Made by a program: the position numbers and the translations under genes
Notes under the pieces: model-generated
Databases searched by the model: none
Told to the model about the DNA's origin: nothing
The model's input: only the letters and a program-made list of their open reading frames with translations
NCBI GenBank assembly: GCA_945878705.1
Contig: CAMCUE010000034.1
Coordinates: forward strand, 1-9,266
Source of the DNA: Ferrithrix thermotolerans DSM 19514
Lineage (GTDB): Bacteria > Actinomycetota > Acidimicrobiia > Acidimicrobiales > Ilumatobacteraceae
DNA length: 9,266 bases
Direction: 5' to 3'
Shown: positions 1 to 7,485 of the stretch, one piece after another
How positions within the stretch are numbered: position 1 is the first letter of the stretch
Layout: each line of letters opens with the position of its first letter

Positions 1-510
1 TTGCGTTCGGCTTCGAATCGTCTCGCTGACTTTCTGTGGATCAGTAGTTGCCAAAACAAAAACAACATGCTCAGGTGGTTCTTCAAGAGTTTTTAATAAA
101 GCAGCTTCTGCAGGTTTAGTCAGCATGTGAACTTCGTCAAGAATAAAAACTCGATGTCGACCTGGGTTACCGAGTGCGGCTCGCTCAATTAGATCGCGCA
201 TATTTTCAACACCGTTGTTGCTCGCAGCATCTAGTTCAAGTACGTCATAACTTGATCCAACATCAATTGAAACACACGAATTACATTTTCCACATGGCTC
301 GCCATCTTTTAACTTCTCGCAATTCAAAACCTTTGCCAAAATTCTTGCGGTAGAAGTTTTACCCGTTCCACGAGGACCAGAGAACAAATATGCCTGACCT
401 TCACGATTATTGATCACCGCATTGCGCAGTGCTCGCACCACATGGTCTTGACCCTTCAACTGATCAAAGCGTCTTGGGCGATATCGGCGGTATAAAGACT
501 GAGTTGCCAT
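1..510 (-). CDS. dnaX: DNA polymerase III subunit gamma/tau (partial, N-terminal 170 residues)
   Basis: This is the clamp-loader ATPase that loads the sliding clamp on primed DNA during replication. Only the N-terminal AAA+ part is present, because the gene runs off the left edge. Translated from the ATG at 510-508 it opens MATQSLYRRYRPRRF, a typical DnaX start. The Walker A motif GPRGTGKTS begins at residue 45, with Lys51. The zinc-binding cysteines are C64, C73, C76 and C79 in the family spacing CX8CX2CX2C. Walker B is FILDEVHML, with D125 and E126. The sensor-1 region reads VLATTD. The arginine-finger motif is SRT (R168), where many bacteria have SRC; SRT is what I know from actinobacterial DnaX. 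The frame is open for all 170 codons. The gene is divergent from the CopC/CopD-like gene. No Shine-Dalgarno is evident before the ATG. Identity is very secure; the C-terminal length (gamma only, or tau-like) cannot be seen. Confidence 0.97.
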   Translation of the reverse strand, partial: MATQSLYRRYRPRRFDQLKGQDHVVRALRNAVINNREGQAYLFSGPRGTGKTSTARILAKVLNCEKLKDGEPCGKCNSCVSIDVGSSYDVLELDAASNNGVENMRDLIERAALGNPGRHRVFILDEVHMLTKPAEAALLKTLEEPPEHVVFVLATTDPQKVSETIRSRTQ

Positions 511-630
511 TTCGTAGCGAGCCTATCTATGGGGTGGTTGATGCATGAACAGGGGCTCAAATTAGTAATCTAGATACAGTTCTTATAGATGTCACCCACC
601 GTTTTAACCGTATTGACCTGATAGTTAGGC
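511..630. promoter_or_regulatory. Divergent spacer between dnaX and the CopC/CopD-like gene
   Basis: This 120-bp spacer must carry the promoters of both flanking genes. On the plus strand TATAGAT (584-590) is a reasonable -10 box, but no good -35 lies 17 bp upstream of it. TTGACC (613-618) resembles a -35, but its partner would fall inside the downstream coding start. On the minus strand TAGGCT lies 10-15 bp before the dnaX ATG as a weak -10. Neither start has a clear Shine-Dalgarno sequence. I looked for a tRNA or small SRP RNA, which sometimes sits beside dnaX, and saw neither. The promoter assignments are guesses. Confidence 0.3.
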
Positions 631-2538
631 ATGGCTAGAAATTTGATCCACTCTTCCGCTCGCAATCGGCTTTTCGCTCTTATTTTTGTGGCGATCTGCG
701 CAGTTGCTGGTTTTGGCACCACTAACGCCGGGGCGACGACTCAACCAAATGCAGTCCCAGGTACAAATGTCTTGACCTCTTCTAACCCCGCGGCAAATCA
801 AGTTGTCTCGGGGTCGATCACACAATTGCAGCTCGTATTTAGAGATCCACTTGCATCTGCCGATACCGCTTCGCAAATGGGATTATCACTTGCATGCAGT
901 GGAAATGTTGTCGGTTTAGGAGTGCCACAACTCGGCAACGATTTCAAAACTGTCTCGGCCGCCCTAACTCAAATTCCGCCGGCTGGACAATGTGTTGTCA
1001 GTTGGTCACTGCCACCACCCGACAAAAGCACCGGTTCGTTTACTTTCACTTCAAATGTTGTAACACAAACAACTCTCGCCAGCGTTGATGGTGTACCGAT
1101 CACGGTTAACACAACGGCTGTTCCATTAATCGGTGAAACAATTGGTCAACAAGTATCTCGGCCGCGCGTCGGTGGAATAATCGGATTATTAAGAATTCTT
1201 GAATATCTATTGATGGCTTCGATATTTGGAGGGCTAGCACTTGTAATTACGGCGTGGCCAGAAGGCATAACTTATGAAGCCACGATTCGTCACCTCAGAA
1301 ATTCTTGGATCGCTTGCGTCGTCATACTTTATTTAATTCTCACTCTAAGCACAATGCAAGAGGCGTCTAAAGGTTTCACCGCGTCACTTAGTCCACTTTC
1401 ATGGTTAGGTTCACTGACCTCTGGAAGCGGAATTGTATTAATTCTTCGTTTCGCACTTGTTGTGTCGTGCGGTTGGGTTGCACTATTTCCAAGTCGCGCA
1501 AACGATCCCGCGCACCAGTTTGCTGCCGTTACTTTGCTCGTAACAATGATTGCCACTCTCGGATTCAGTCGACTTGGACAAGATGTTGCAATTTTTACTT
1601 ATGTACTCGGAGCAATACATGCACTCGCGGTGGCTTATTGGGTTGGCGGTTTGATTCTACTTTTACGAGTAATCCTGATCGGACCAGGAGAAGAAGATCT
1701 TGTCAATGCGATGTATGCATTTTCGAAACATACGGTTCTTGCCTTTGGTGTCACTATGTTTACTGGACTGCTGCAAATTTATTTGCTTGATAGCTCATCA
1801 ATCCTTACGAGTGGTCACGGACGACTCGGCGTTCTGAAAATTGCGGCAACCATCGGCATGCTGTTTATCACAATCGGTTTTAAAATGTTTGCTCAACAAC
1901 ATTTCGCTGAACCTACTCAACTCACTGGCCGCATAGCAGTGCGGCTTCGTCGCGCAATTTCATTTGAACTTGGTTTTGCTGTTATTGCGTTGATGATTAC
2001 TTCTTGGATGGTTGCCACTCAGCCGCCGAAAGCTGTCGCACAGGTCAGTGCACCAACTGCGAATTATGTATTCCGCGAAGAACTAAAAAATGAAAGATTC
2101 CGTGTTGTTATTTCCTTGACACCTGGGCTCACAGGCATCAATGCGATGCGGATTGAATTAATTGAGCCCAATCGAATAAATAATTTCGCCGTCAAATTAA
2201 TCCCTCAAGCAGTTGGCTACAGCGGTATCCAAATCAATGTTCCTTTAACGCAACGAGGCGCGGCAATTATTGCTGGTGACGGCACACTGGTACTCAATAC
2301 TCCGGGCGTCTGGAATATCTTGATCTCTGGCACAACTACTACTGGCGAACTCACACCACTTTCAACATCCATCGCGGTCACTCAAGCATCAGAAGCAACG
2401 ACTGTCACAACTTTGCCTGGCACTGCAATAATTCCGAGTGCAACATCGCTCCCGACCGTAATCACCGTGCCGACAGCAGTGCCAACAACAGCCACCGTGC
2501 CGACCGTGATTTCGGTGCCCACAACCGGTGGCGGTTGA
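631..2538 (+). CDS. CopC/CopD-like fusion: secreted CopC-type domain, eight-helix CopD-type membrane domain, extracellular beta domain and VPT-rich tail
   Basis: The protein has 635 residues. A signal peptide covers about 1-35, with a likely cleavage after A-G-A (33-35). A CopC-like immunoglobulin-type domain (about 46-145) follows, recognised by the SSNPAANQVVSG and LQLVF pattern near its start and GSFTFT near its end. C89 and C121 could form a disulfide. Eight hydrophobic helices (about 182-209, 225-243, 264-285, 297-314, 320-348, 366-386, 399-420, 443-462) form a CopD-type domain, including IHALAVAYWVGG and HGRLGVLKIA. A second extracellular beta-rich domain (about 478-585) resembles FixH/YtkA-type domains in CopD fusions. 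The end is a Thr/Pro/Val-rich tail (588-635). The family is linked to copper handling, but the usual CopC copper-binding histidines are absent here, so copper transport is uncertain. The ATG at 631 is chosen because the signal peptide follows directly. Architecture is fairly sure; function is not. Confidence 0.8.
   Translation: MARNLIHSSARNRLFALIFVAICAVAGFGTTNAGATTQPNAVPGTNVLTSSNPAANQVVSGSITQLQLVFRDPLASADTASQMGLSLACSGNVVGLGVPQLGNDFKTVSAALTQIPPAGQCVVSWSLPPPDKSTGSFTFTSNVVTQTTLASVDGVPITVNTTAVPLIGETIGQQVSRPRVGGIIGLLRILEYLLMASIFGGLALVITAWPEGITYEATIRHLRNSWIACVVILYLILTLSTMQEASKGFTASLSPLSWLGSLTSGSGIVLILRFALVVSCGWVALFPSRANDPAHQFAAVTLLVTMIATLGFSRLGQDVAIFTYVLGAIHALAVAYWVGGLILLLRVILIGPGEEDLVNAMYAFSKHTVLAFGVTMFTGLLQIYLLDSSSILTSGHGRLGVLKIAATIGMLFITIGFKMFAQQHFAEPTQLTGRIAVRLRRAISFELGFAVIALMITSWMVATQPPKAVAQVSAPTANYVFREELKNERFRVVISLTPGLTGINAMRIELIEPNRINNFAVKLIPQAVGYSGIQINVPLTQRGAAIIAGDGTLVLNTPGVWNILISGTTTTGELTPLSTSIAVTQASEATTVTTLPGTAIIPSATSLPTVITVPTAVPTTATVPTVISVPTTGGG
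2463..2504 (+). repeat. Short direct repeat in the VPT-rich 3' end
   Basis: The 12-mer CACCGTGCCGAC occurs at 2463-2474 and again at 2493-2504, with a 30-bp period. It lies in frame and encodes repeated TVPT units of the Thr/Pro/Val-rich tail. It is best read as coding low complexity that can expand or contract, not as a binding-site array. Confidence 0.6.
2522..2537 (+). other. Small perfect hairpin over the stop codon of the CopC/CopD-like gene
   Basis: CAACCG (2522-2527) and CGGTTG (2532-2537) are exact reverse complements around the loop GTGG. The 6-bp stem covers the first two bases of the TGA stop (2536-2538). The sequence after it is A-rich rather than T-rich, so it lacks the U-tract of an intrinsic terminator. 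It could slow 3' exonucleases or be incidental, since codons for Thr-Gly-Gly-Gly shape it. Confidence 0.3.
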
Positions 2539-2577
2539 AATATAAAATAACCGCTCAGCGACTCGCTTGTCGGGCAG

Positions 2578-2583
2578 TATCGT
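2578..2583 (+). promoter_or_regulatory. Candidate -10 box for leaderless transcription of the carboxylase beta subunit
   Basis: TATCGT fits the actinobacterial TANNNT pattern and ends 7 bp before the ATG at 2591, the spacing expected if transcription starts at the A of the start codon. A second AT-rich box, TATAAA (2541-2546), lies further upstream. No -35 is apparent, and either site could be chance. Confidence 0.3.
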
Positions 2584-2590
2584 TTATCTA

Positions 2591-4147
2591 ATGGTCAGCA
2601 ACTCAATGGATGACAAACTTGCCGACCTCAAGGCTCGCAAACTTGCGGCATTCTCTGCCGGCTCAGAGCGTTCAATAGAACGCCAGCACGAAAAAGGCAA
2701 ACTTCTTGCTCGCGAACGAATTGAGATTCTGCTCGACGAAGGAAGTTTTCACGAACTCGATCTGCTCGCACGACATCGTGCGCAAGCCGCTGGTCTAGAA
2801 GAGCACCCTTACACCGATGGCGTGATCACGGGCTGGGGCACGATTGATGGTCGGAAAATTTTCGTATTCAGTCAAGACTTCACGGTGTTTGGTGGTGCAC
2901 TCGGTGAAGTTTTCGCCGAGAAAATTCACAAGTTAATGGATCTTGCGCTGAAAGTCGGCGCGCCGCTGATCGGTCTCAACGATGGTGCCGGAGCAAGAAT
3001 TCAAGAGGGTGTTGTATCGCTTGCTAGTTACGGTGGAATTTTTCATCGCAATGTGCAGGCATCTGGAGTGATCCCACAAATCAGTGTTGTGCTTGGGCCG
3101 TGTGCCGGTGGTGCGGTTTATTCGCCGGCGATGACTGACTTTATTTTCATGGTGCGCGAAACCAGCCACATGTTTATCACTGGACCAGATGTTGTTAAAA
3201 CAGTTACTGGCGAAGATGTGACACTTGAAGAACTCGGTGGCGCAATGAGTCATGCTTCCAAGAGTGGTGTCGCAACTTTCGTTTCTTCAGACGAGAAAGC
3301 GTGTCTCGAAGATGTTCGCTATCTGCTTTCTTTTTTACCGCAGAACAACATGGCCGAAGCGCCATCTATTGCGCCAACAGATGACCCACTTCGTCAGTGC
3401 GAATCATTGCGCACGATTTTGCCTGAATCGGCGAACCAACCATACGACATGAAAAAAGTGATTTCAGAAGTCGTTGACGATGGAGAGTTTTTCGAATACT
3501 TTCCACACTGGGCAAAAAGTATCGTTTGCGGTTTCTCACGACTAGATGGCAAGACCGTTGGCATTGTCGGCAATCAGCCGATGATTTTGGCAGGTGTACT
3601 TGATATCGAGTCCAGCGAAAAAGCAGCGCGGTTTGTGCGAACTTGCGACGCATTTAATATTCCATTAATTACTTTTGTTGATGTGCCTGGTTTCTTGCCA
3701 GGTGTTGATCAAGAATATGGCGGCATTATTCGCCACGGCGCGAAACTGCTTTACGCGTATTGCGAAGCAACCGTGCCACGGATTCAAGTCATCACCCGCA
3801 AAGCGTACGGTGGCGCATATGTCGTGATGAATTCAAAATCAATTGGTGCGGACCTTGCATATGCATGGCCGACTGCCGAACTGGCCGTGATGGGCCCCCA
3901 AGGCGCAGTTGAAATTGTTTATCGTCGAGAGTTGCAGCAGGCTGCAAACCCTGCCGAGCGTCGTAAAGAACTCGTTGCTGAATACGGAGCAAAATATGCA
4001 AACCCATACGCTGCCGCCGAGCGCGGATATATCGACGATGTGATTGACCCAGCCGAAACACGCAGCAAACTTATTGCTGGCTTAAAAATGCTGCAATCAA
4101 AACGCGAAGATCTGCCGCGCCGCAAACACGGCAACATGCCACTATAA
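2591..4147 (+). CDS. Acyl-CoA carboxylase carboxyltransferase subunit beta (PccB/AccD type)
   Basis: This is the carboxyltransferase half of a biotin-dependent acyl-CoA carboxylase. It moves CO2 from carboxybiotin to acetyl-, propionyl- or a longer acyl-CoA in the cytoplasm. The two crotonase-like halves are both visible. The N-half has [12 protein letters not shown], the oxyanion motif GAGARIQEG and [16 protein letters not shown]. The C-half has [47 protein letters not shown] and the typical ending RRKHGNMPL. The length from the ATG at 2591 is 518 residues, normal for the family. The frame is also open from a TTG at 2567 and could begin at ATG 2606 (MDDKLADL, where many homologues start). 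I chose 2591 for its ATG and the TANNNT box 7 bp upstream; no start has a Shine-Dalgarno. The epsilon subunit begins 2 bp after the stop. No alpha (biotin carboxylase) subunit is in the window. Family is certain, substrate is not: the specificity position is Val (codon 3821-3823), not the Asp of classical propionyl-CoA carboxylases. Confidence 0.95.
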   Translation: MVSNSMDDKLADLKARKLAAFSAGSERSIERQHEKGKLLARERIEILLDEGSFHELDLLARHRAQAAGLEEHPYTDGVITGWGTIDGRKIFVFSQDFTVFGGALGEVFAEKIHKLMDLALKVGAPLIGLNDGAGARIQEGVVSLASYGGIFHRNVQASGVIPQISVVLGPCAGGAVYSPAMTDFIFMVRETSHMFITGPDVVKTVTGEDVTLEELGGAMSHASKSGVATFVSSDEKACLEDVRYLLSFLPQNNMAEAPSIAPTDDPLRQCESLRTILPESANQPYDMKKVISEVVDDGEFFEYFPHWAKSIVCGFSRLDGKTVGIVGNQPMILAGVLDIESSEKAARFVRTCDAFNIPLITFVDVPGFLPGVDQEYGGIIRHGAKLLYAYCEATVPRIQVITRKAYGGAYVVMNSKSIGADLAYAWPTAELAVMGPQGAVEIVYRRELQQAANPAERRKELVAEYGAKYANPYAAAERGYIDDVIDPAETRSKLIAGLKMLQSKREDLPRRKHGNMPL

Positions 4148-4149
4148 AG

Positions 4150-4329
4150 ATGCAGAATTCAGTTTCGCCTTCGCCTTCAGCAGATGAGGCTGTCGCAATT
4201 AGTACTGCTCTCGAATTGCTCTGGCCGAAACCTCAGCCAATTGCTTCGACAACAGTGCAAACATCTTGGCGATTCAGCGGTCGCTCATGGACTAACTCAG
4301 CAATCGCTCGCCGTAGTCGACCAAATTAA
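4150..4329 (+). CDS. Small acyl-CoA carboxylase epsilon subunit (59 residues)
   Basis: This short gene starts 2 bp after the beta-subunit stop and encodes 59 residues. Translation gives a Ser/Pro-rich start (MQNSVSPSPS), a helix-like stretch ADEAVAISTALELLWPKP, a flexible middle, then the ending TSWRFSGRSW and a basic tail ARRSRPN. That matches the pattern of actinobacterial carboxylase epsilon subunits: an 'EEAVA..AALE.LWP' helix followed by W-R/K-F-S-G-R-W. In this family epsilon is not catalytic; it binds the beta hexamer and stabilises or activates the alpha-beta complex. Position directly after the beta gene is the usual arrangement. The ATG is preceded by AAAG but no strong Shine-Dalgarno, so translational coupling to the beta stop is likely. 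It is easily missed because of its length. Identification rests on these motifs and the context, read by eye. Confidence 0.82.
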   Translation: MQNSVSPSPSADEAVAISTALELLWPKPQPIASTTVQTSWRFSGRSWTNSAIARRSRPN

Positions 4330-4330
4330 T

Positions 4331-4336
4331 TAAAAT
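4331..4336 (+). promoter_or_regulatory. Candidate -10 box immediately before the CoA-transferase
   Basis: TAAAAT differs from TATAAT at one position and ends 5 bp before the ATG at 4342. The 12-bp gap after the epsilon stop is wholly AT-rich and has no Shine-Dalgarno. It could give an internal leaderless transcript in an otherwise co-oriented gene run. AT-rich spacers produce such matches by chance, so support is weak. Confidence 0.28.
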
Positions 4337-4341
4337 TCAAA

Positions 4342-5466
4342 ATGTCGGCGCCGCTAAGAGATTTGCGGGTTATTGATTTATCAACGGTTTTAGCCGGACC
4401 AAATTGCGCAAGATACTTCGCTGATTTTGGCGCGGATGTAATCAAGATTGAAAAACCTGGCGTTGGCGACAGTTTGCGCGGCATGGCGTGGCGTGATCCG
4501 CGCGATGGCACTGGCTTGTGGTGGAAACTTGTCAACCGCAACAAACGAAATATCGCACTCGACTTGAAACTCGACACAGACCGAGAACTATTTTTAAAAC
4601 TAATCGATGATGCCAATGTTTTAGTCGAGAACTTTCGACCAGGCACTCTTGAGCGACTTGGTATCGGTCCCGAAGTTTTATTAAAGCGCAACGCAAGTTT
4701 GGTAATCACACGCGTTTCAGGTTTTGGACAAACAGGCCCCTATAAAGACCGACCAGGTTTTGCATCAATTGCCGAATCAATGTCTGGGCTGGCTGCAATC
4801 AGCGGCGAACCCGACGGCCCGCCGATGTTGCCACCAATTGCATTGACCGACGAAGTCACTGGCGTTGTTGCGGCTTTTGCGACAATGGTCGCACTGCACA
4901 GCAAAGTCGGTCAAGTCGTTGATGTCAACTTGTTAGAGACAATGTTTCAAATAATGGGACCATTAATTTCACTATTCATGCTGACCGGTGAACAACAACC
5001 CCGACTTGGTTCACAGTTGCCGTATACGGTGCCACGCGGCGTCTATCAATGCAGCGACAATAAATGGGTCGGTGTGTCTGCAAGTTCGGACACAGTTGCA
5101 GCGCGAGTTGTTGAAGTTCTTGGGTGTGCTGGCGATCAGCGATTCACAACTTTTGCCAGCCGAGTAGAAAACCGTGAAGCGTTAAACGACATGATGATCA
5201 AGTTTTGTGCACAGCGCGACAGCCACACTGTGTTGCAAATATTCACCGATGCCCAAGCCGCAATTGGGCCAGTCTTATCAATGGCCGAAATATCAAGTGA
5301 TCCACATTTTGCGGCGCGTCAAGCAATCAAAATGGTTGGCACAACACCGATGCAAGGCTTGCTCGCTTCGTTATCGGGCACGCCGGGTGAACTACGGTGG
5401 GAAGGCCGAACACTTGATGCTGACGGTGCTGAGATTCGAAAAAATCTTTGGGGCTCTAATAACTAG
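4342..5466 (+). CDS. Class III CoA-transferase (CaiB/BaiF family)
   Basis: The enzyme transfers CoA between organic acids; the same fold also includes alpha-methylacyl-CoA racemases. It acts in the cytoplasm, normally as an interlocked dimer. The 374 residues carry the family motifs in order: RVIDLSTVLAGPNCARYFADFGADVIKIEKPGVGD split as LSTVLAGP (13-20) and GADVIKIE (30-37), NRNKRNIALDLK (65-76), LVENFRPGTLERLG (94-107), RVSGFGQTGPY (124-134) and PPIALTDEVTG (164-174). D170 aligns with the catalytic aspartate that carries the CoA ester in formyl-CoA transferase (Asp169). All expected landmarks are present and the length is slightly short of the usual 380-400. It lies 12 bp after the epsilon subunit and 16 bp before the exporter, consistent with one operon. 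Substrate cannot be assigned from sequence; a racemase cannot be excluded, although the Asp at 170 and the GFGQTGPY motif fit a transferase. Confidence 0.93.
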   Translation: MSAPLRDLRVIDLSTVLAGPNCARYFADFGADVIKIEKPGVGDSLRGMAWRDPRDGTGLWWKLVNRNKRNIALDLKLDTDRELFLKLIDDANVLVENFRPGTLERLGIGPEVLLKRNASLVITRVSGFGQTGPYKDRPGFASIAESMSGLAAISGEPDGPPMLPPIALTDEVTGVVAAFATMVALHSKVGQVVDVNLLETMFQIMGPLISLFMLTGEQQPRLGSQLPYTVPRGVYQCSDNKWVGVSASSDTVAARVVEVLGCAGDQRFTTFASRVENREALNDMMIKFCAQRDSHTVLQIFTDAQAAIGPVLSMAEISSDPHFAARQAIKMVGTTPMQGLLASLSGTPGELRWEGRTLDADGAEIRKNLWGSNN

Positions 5467-5482
5467 AAAGAACGGTCAGTAA

Positions 5483-6874
5483 ATGAAACCTTGGTCACGC
5501 GGTGCAAAAGTTTTAGCACTCACGTCCGTTGGCGTGATGTTGGTTTCGCTAGATATCAGTATCGTCAATGTTGCGTTCGGCGCATTTGTTAAACAATGGC
5601 CCGAAAGTCGTCGAACTTTGACTTGGGTTTTCTCGGCTTACAACATTGCATATGCTGCAGGTTTGTTAACTGCGGGTCGCCTCGCCGATGCATTCGGTCG
5701 TAAGCGTGCGTTTCTTGGTGGCTTAATGATTTTTATGCTCGGCTCAATTCTTTGTGCTGCCTCTCCGACCGCATTGTTAATGGTTATCGCGAGAATAATT
5801 CAGGCGATCGGTGGAGCAATCCTCACACCTGCATCACTGGCACTCGTGTTGCCAGAGTTCGCGGTTGAAAAACGCTCAGCGGCGATTGGCGTCTGGGGTG
5901 CTGTTGGCGGTTTGTCAGCAGCCAGTGGTCCGATGATCGGTGGAGTTCTGGTCGACAATTTCGGATGGCACTCGGTGTTTCTCGTTAATATTCCGTTCTG
6001 TTTAGTTGCGTTTTTCGTAGGGTTGAAGTTGTTGCATGAATCGCGCGACGAAACTGCGCCGCGCACGGTTGATTATTTCGGCGCACTACTTGTCGTATTC
6101 GGTGTCGGATTACTCACTTTGATGATTGTGCAAAGTGACGAGTGGGGATGGATTTCAAGTCGCTCGTCTATTATTTCTGCGGCGTCATTTATTTTGCTTG
6201 CAACTTTCGTAATCCGTTGCAACCGAGTTGCTCACCCTGTGCTCGACTTACGGTTATTTAAATTACCCTTCGTCACAGCAGCAGCAATCAGCGGTTTGGT
6301 TTTTCGAATGGGTTTCTTTTCAATGATTTTCATCAATACACAATGGCTACAAACAGTGTGGCATTACAGCCCGTCACTTTCTGGTTTGGCTGGGGCACCA
6401 GGGCCGTTTGCCGCGGCAATAGTTGCCGCACCAGCCGGAAAACTTGGTAGCCGAATTGGTCATGGCAAAGTAGTCGCATCTGGTGCGTTAATTATGAGCA
6501 TCGGAATCTTGTGGATGAATCTCCAAATCAAACCAGAAATTCACTACTGGGATATGTTCTTCCCAACAATTGTTTTTGTCGGTATCGGTGTTGGTTTATG
6601 TATTTCAACACTCACAAGTTCGGCCACTGCATATTTGCCACAACCAAGATTGGCAATGGGATCTGCGCTAAGCAACACTGCCGGACAGATAGGCGCGGCA
6701 CTTGGAGTTGCGTTAGTTAGTTCAATGCTTGTTGCTGCTGCAAAAACCGAAGACCCAATATCTGGTTTTCATCACGCGTGGTTTTTGATGAGTGCTGTAA
6801 TTTTGCTCTCAGGAATCACGATGATAACTCTGTACCGCAAACCCACTGCCGAACAACTCGCCCAAGCAATTTAA
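5483..6874 (+). CDS. MFS transporter, DHA2 (EmrB/QacA-type) drug:H+ antiporter family
   Basis: This 463-residue inner-membrane protein has about 14 hydrophobic helices, the DHA2 count. Motif D1 is LDISIVNVAFGAF, with D24 in helix 1. The motif A equivalent is AGRLADAFGRKRAF (64-77) between helices 2 and 3. The antiporter motif C region is VGGLSAASGPMIGG (141-154) in helix 5, followed by GWHSVFLVNIPF (161-172), which is also typical of DHA2. Such proteins export drugs, dyes, antibiotics or metabolites in exchange for protons. The second half is less conserved but contains the usual helices 9-14. The ATG at 5483 gives a short cytoplasmic N-terminus before helix 1. GAAAG (5466-5470) is a poor and distant Shine-Dalgarno. 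Being 16 bp after the CoA-transferase, it is probably co-transcribed, so the exported compound might relate to acyl metabolism, but nothing in the sequence shows that. Confidence 0.93.
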   Translation: MKPWSRGAKVLALTSVGVMLVSLDISIVNVAFGAFVKQWPESRRTLTWVFSAYNIAYAAGLLTAGRLADAFGRKRAFLGGLMIFMLGSILCAASPTALLMVIARIIQAIGGAILTPASLALVLPEFAVEKRSAAIGVWGAVGGLSAASGPMIGGVLVDNFGWHSVFLVNIPFCLVAFFVGLKLLHESRDETAPRTVDYFGALLVVFGVGLLTLMIVQSDEWGWISSRSSIISAASFILLATFVIRCNRVAHPVLDLRLFKLPFVTAAAISGLVFRMGFFSMIFINTQWLQTVWHYSPSLSGLAGAPGPFAAAIVAAPAGKLGSRIGHGKVVASGALIMSIGILWMNLQIKPEIHYWDMFFPTIVFVGIGVGLCISTLTSSATAYLPQPRLAMGSALSNTAGQIGAALGVALVSSMLVAAAKTEDPISGFHHAWFLMSAVILLSGITMITLYRKPTAEQLAQAI

Positions 6875-6899
6875 TTCAGCGCGATAGCTCCATCAACTT

Positions 6900-6916
6900 G
6901 TAAAAATGCGTTTTAC
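6900..6916. terminator. Weak AT-rich hairpin between the convergent MFS and msrA genes
   Basis: GTAAAA (6900-6905) pairs with TTTTAC (6911-6916) around a 5-nt loop in the 38-bp convergent spacer, overlapping the msrA stop. The stem has one G-C pair only, so it is weak. It is the only candidate terminator structure in the spacer and could act in both directions; Rho-dependent termination is as likely. Confidence 0.25.
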
Positions 6917-7485
6917 TTTGCCACGCCGACGGGGCAAGTTACTCCAGTTCCACCGATGCCACAATAACCACTTGGGTTCTTGGCTAAATATTGCTGGTGA
7001 TATTCCTCGGCATAAAAAAACTTAGGTGATGTCTTAATTTCGGTGGTGATTTTGCCAAAGCCGGCCTCGGTTAAGCGTTTCTGAAAAATATCGCGAGTAG
7101 AAAGCGCGAGCGCTTGTTGGTCGTCACTCGTCAAATAAATTGCACTTCGATATTGCGTGCCAATGTCATTGCCTTGACGCATACCTTGTGTCGGATCATG
7201 TGACTCCCAAAACACTTGCAACAACTTCTCGTACGAAATTTTTGCTGAGTCAAACACCACTAGCACTACTTCGGCGTGCATCGTGTCGCCATTACAAACT
7301 TCGCGGTAACTCGGATCTTGGGTCGCGCCTCCGCTATAACCAACGGCGGTCGAGTAAACACCGTCTAGTTGCCAAAACTTGCGCTCAGCGCCCCAAAAAC
7401 ATCCGAGACCAAAAACAGCTGTTTGCATTGAGTCTGGCCACGGCGCAACCATTGAATTACCAAGGACAAAGTGCGAAGTGCTCAT
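6913..7485 (-). CDS. msrA: Peptide methionine (S)-S-oxide reductase MsrA
   Basis: MsrA reduces methionine-S-sulfoxide, free or in protein, back to methionine, with electrons from thioredoxin. The 190 residues include the catalytic motif GLGCFWGAE with C29, YSGG (50-53), [12 protein letters not shown] (61-72), FWESHDPTQ and [14 protein letters not shown] (104-117). Recycling cysteines C175 and C184 lie in the C-terminal [12 protein letters not shown], the three-cysteine arrangement of E. coli-like enzymes. Where E. coli has TGHAE this protein has TMHAE. The ATG at 7485 gives about 20 residues before the fold; Met12 and Met20 are alternative starts, and Met20 ([13 protein letters not shown]) would still leave the catalytic site intact. 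I keep 7485 because TATCAT sits exactly 7-12 bp upstream, suggesting a leaderless mRNA. No signal peptide is seen, so it is cytoplasmic. No msrB is in the window. Confidence 0.96.
   Translation of the reverse strand: MSTSHFVLGNSMVAPWPDSMQTAVFGLGCFWGAERKFWQLDGVYSTAVGYSGGATQDPSYREVCNGDTMHAEVVLVVFDSAKISYEKLLQVFWESHDPTQGMRQGNDIGTQYRSAIYLTSDDQQALALSTRDIFQKRLTEAGFGKITTEIKTSPKFFYAEEYHQQYLAKNPSGYCGIGGTGVTCPVGVAK

Noticed and set aside
511..630. Possible tRNA or small SRP RNA gene beside dnaX
   Set aside because: I found no cloverleaf, no CCA-adjacent acceptor stem and no conserved SRP tetraloop/GGAAG-type core on either strand.
625..876. Open frame on the minus strand opposite the start of the CopC/CopD-like gene
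   Set aside because: It lies antisense to a signal peptide and CopC-like domain that read well on the plus strand, and its translation has no domain-like pattern.
2463..2504. 12-bp direct repeats as regulatory iterons
   Set aside because: They lie in frame inside the coding sequence and encode the same TVPT peptide unit, which explains them without a DNA-binding role.
2522..2550. Intrinsic terminator after the CopC/CopD-like gene
   Set aside because: The hairpin is followed by an A-rich run on the coding strand, not T residues, so no U-tract would form in the RNA.
4326..4709. Open frame of 127 codons on the minus strand
   Set aside because: It mirrors the CoA-transferase start, whose plus-strand motifs are unmistakable; the antisense product is Ser/Arg/Lys-rich with no recognisable features.
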